From Callipepla californica brunnescens (lineage: Eukaryota; Chordata; Aves; Galliformes; Odontophoridae), in NCBI GenBank assembly GCA_023055505.1, contig JALIRH010000006.1, positions 28,679,105-28,743,104 on the forward strand: a stretch of 64,000 bases of DNA. The letters run 5' to 3'. Below, piece after piece: positions 62,542-64,000 of this stretch (position 1 is its first letter; each line of letters opens with the position of its first letter). The notes under the pieces were generated by a model that ran no database searches, was not told where the DNA came from, and saw nothing but the letters and a program-made list of their open reading frames with translations. The position numbers and the translations under genes are program-made.

Positions 62542-64000
62542 TATCCTATTATTTCATGGCTAATGAAAAGGAAAAAAAAAAAGGAAAAAAAAAACTATTT
62601 CACCATTAAAGAGTGCTTTTCTTGTGACAGAAAAGTTTGTTTTACTCTGTTAACAGCCCAACCATGTGTTTACATGGCTGAGTAACAGCACTGTCAGCTG
62701 GGAGCATCTCACCAGGTCCCTGGTGCTACTCCTACCGACCCACACTGCCTTTCTCTGTATGCCAGTCTGTGACTAATGTTGCTAAGTTTATAACTGAGCC
62801 CAAATCAGGTGGCTTCAGTATGCAATATTAAAAATTTACAGACTTAATTCTGAAAGACAGGTAACTTTGTCATAACTCTCTTTACATTTGCTTCTGAAGA
62901 GAGATTTAGAGATGTCTCTCTCATTCTTAAATGGTGCTGAAAGCACAGCATTAGTCTGTCCTCGTTCCCACATTCTTGATCTTGCAGAACTGCCAATTAA
63001 AGATGAATGCAGAGACTTAGAAATGCAAGTGCATCTGACAGCAGGCATCTCTTAAGCAGAGAGCTTCAGAGGGGTGAGCGTTTGGCTGAGTCTCCTATTT
63101 TCCTTGATGTTTTATCATCCTGGATTATGTTTCCTTTAAAGCTTAGTGAAAGCATTTGCTATAACAGATGTGTGTATATGAATGATCTTAGCCCAGAGAT
63201 TTGGAAATGACCACACGGGGGTCTCTTACAGGTAGAGAGAACTGAATTAGCATCCTTCTGAATAAGCCTTTCTATTTTTCTAAGACACTGTGTGTTACAA
63301 GTGGTGTAGAGAGAAGACAATGAGCAAAATAAATGCTGTTTCTCTGCATCTCTGCACTGCAGATGTAGAACAGAACAGGACTGTCTACCAGAAGGTAGGA
63401 CTTAAGAGTGTCTTGCTGCATATGCAGGCACGGGTGTCCCACACATTCCCAATCAGATGCTGAATTATCAATGTTTTCATCTAAGTTCCAAAATGAGAAG
63501 ATAAACGACCCTGTAGAGACATTTGCTCCATGGCTTCCTCTATGAGACTTGCCACAGATGTTATTCTCACCCCAGCAGGGCAGCAGTGACGCTCAGAGCT
63601 GCATGTGGCAAATGGAAACCTTCATTCTGCTTGCCGATACATGAACTGACAAAACAGGCACATAGCAGGAGAAAGGAAATTCCCTATCAAATTCCTGCTT
63701 TCCAGACCAGAAATTGATGGAGAAGTGAAATCCTGGATACCTTGGCACCATGCAAGCTGTTCATCTTAACCTTCACAGGGCTTGTGTTCAACCATGGAAG
63801 TGAAGAGGTCTATGGAAAAGCCTGACTTGGACCCATATTTTTGTGACCAAAATACTATTTTCCCTTCCTGTTTTCCCTTCCCTATTGCAAAGTAAAAATT
63901 GCTCAGCCACAACCTCCAAAAAACAGCAGGATCACAAAGCACTGGAAACTTTGCCCAGTACTGCATTTCCAAAAATATATAAAGGAAGTTTTTCCTTCTT
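62542..64000. other. Unique noncoding DNA, no gene recognised
   Basis: An A-rich purine stretch (62,565-62,594) lies just right of the mariner. The rest is complex sequence with only short frames (70 codons or fewer outside the repeat). Nothing else is recognised before the window ends. Confidence 0.55.

Noticed and set aside
62014..62685. Three plus-strand frames of 68-95 codons
   Set aside because: They lie in antisense to, or run out of, the short mariner and its neighbouring A-rich tract; the transposon explains them.

Overview
The window looks like nuclear DNA from a bird, most likely a galliform such as chicken. Three things point that way. Three truncated CR1 LINEs have the avian CR1 3' end. 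A short mariner closely resembles the chicken Galluhop/Mariner1_GG family. One block resembles an avian LTR. These matches are from memory of the families, not from a search. There is no bacterial-style gene layout, CRISPR array or rRNA, and I could not support a tRNA.

I find no protein-coding gene or exon I can defend. The longest open frames are about 110-140 codons, which is what AT-rich noncoding DNA of this length gives by chance. They show no recognisable domains, and several run through simple repeats or transposon remnants. The window therefore reads as intergenic or deep-intron sequence with a few insertions and simple repeats.

Layout. 1-10,267: unique AT-rich DNA. 10,268-11,092: a 38-nt poly(A), a 22-bp palindrome and a GTT repeat. 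11,977-12,320: CR1 on the minus strand. 12,321-21,637: unique sequence with T- and A-runs. 21,638-22,080: LTR-like block. 22,081-33,779: unique sequence with a perfect 13-bp hairpin near 25,300 and a TA repeat near 28,750. 33,780-34,136: the only CpG island, with two consensus CTCF-type motifs and a strong splice-donor-like sequence at its downstream edge. 34,541-34,805: an ancient MIR/CORE-SINE-like block. 35,401-35,485: CR1, minus strand. 35,486-54,810: unique sequence with pyrimidine and purine tracts and a 36-nt poly(A). 54,811-55,007: a 197-nt pure-purine tract with seven GGGA units. 55,948-56,091: CR1, plus strand. 61,991-62,541: the short mariner. The rest is unique.

The most functional-looking part is 33.8-34.8 kb: the CpG island, the paired CTCF-type motifs, the possible first exon and, about 400 bp further on, the old SINE-like block. 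A promoter for a noncoding RNA or an insulator is the best guess, but it is inference. I see no evidence of a new multi-gene system.
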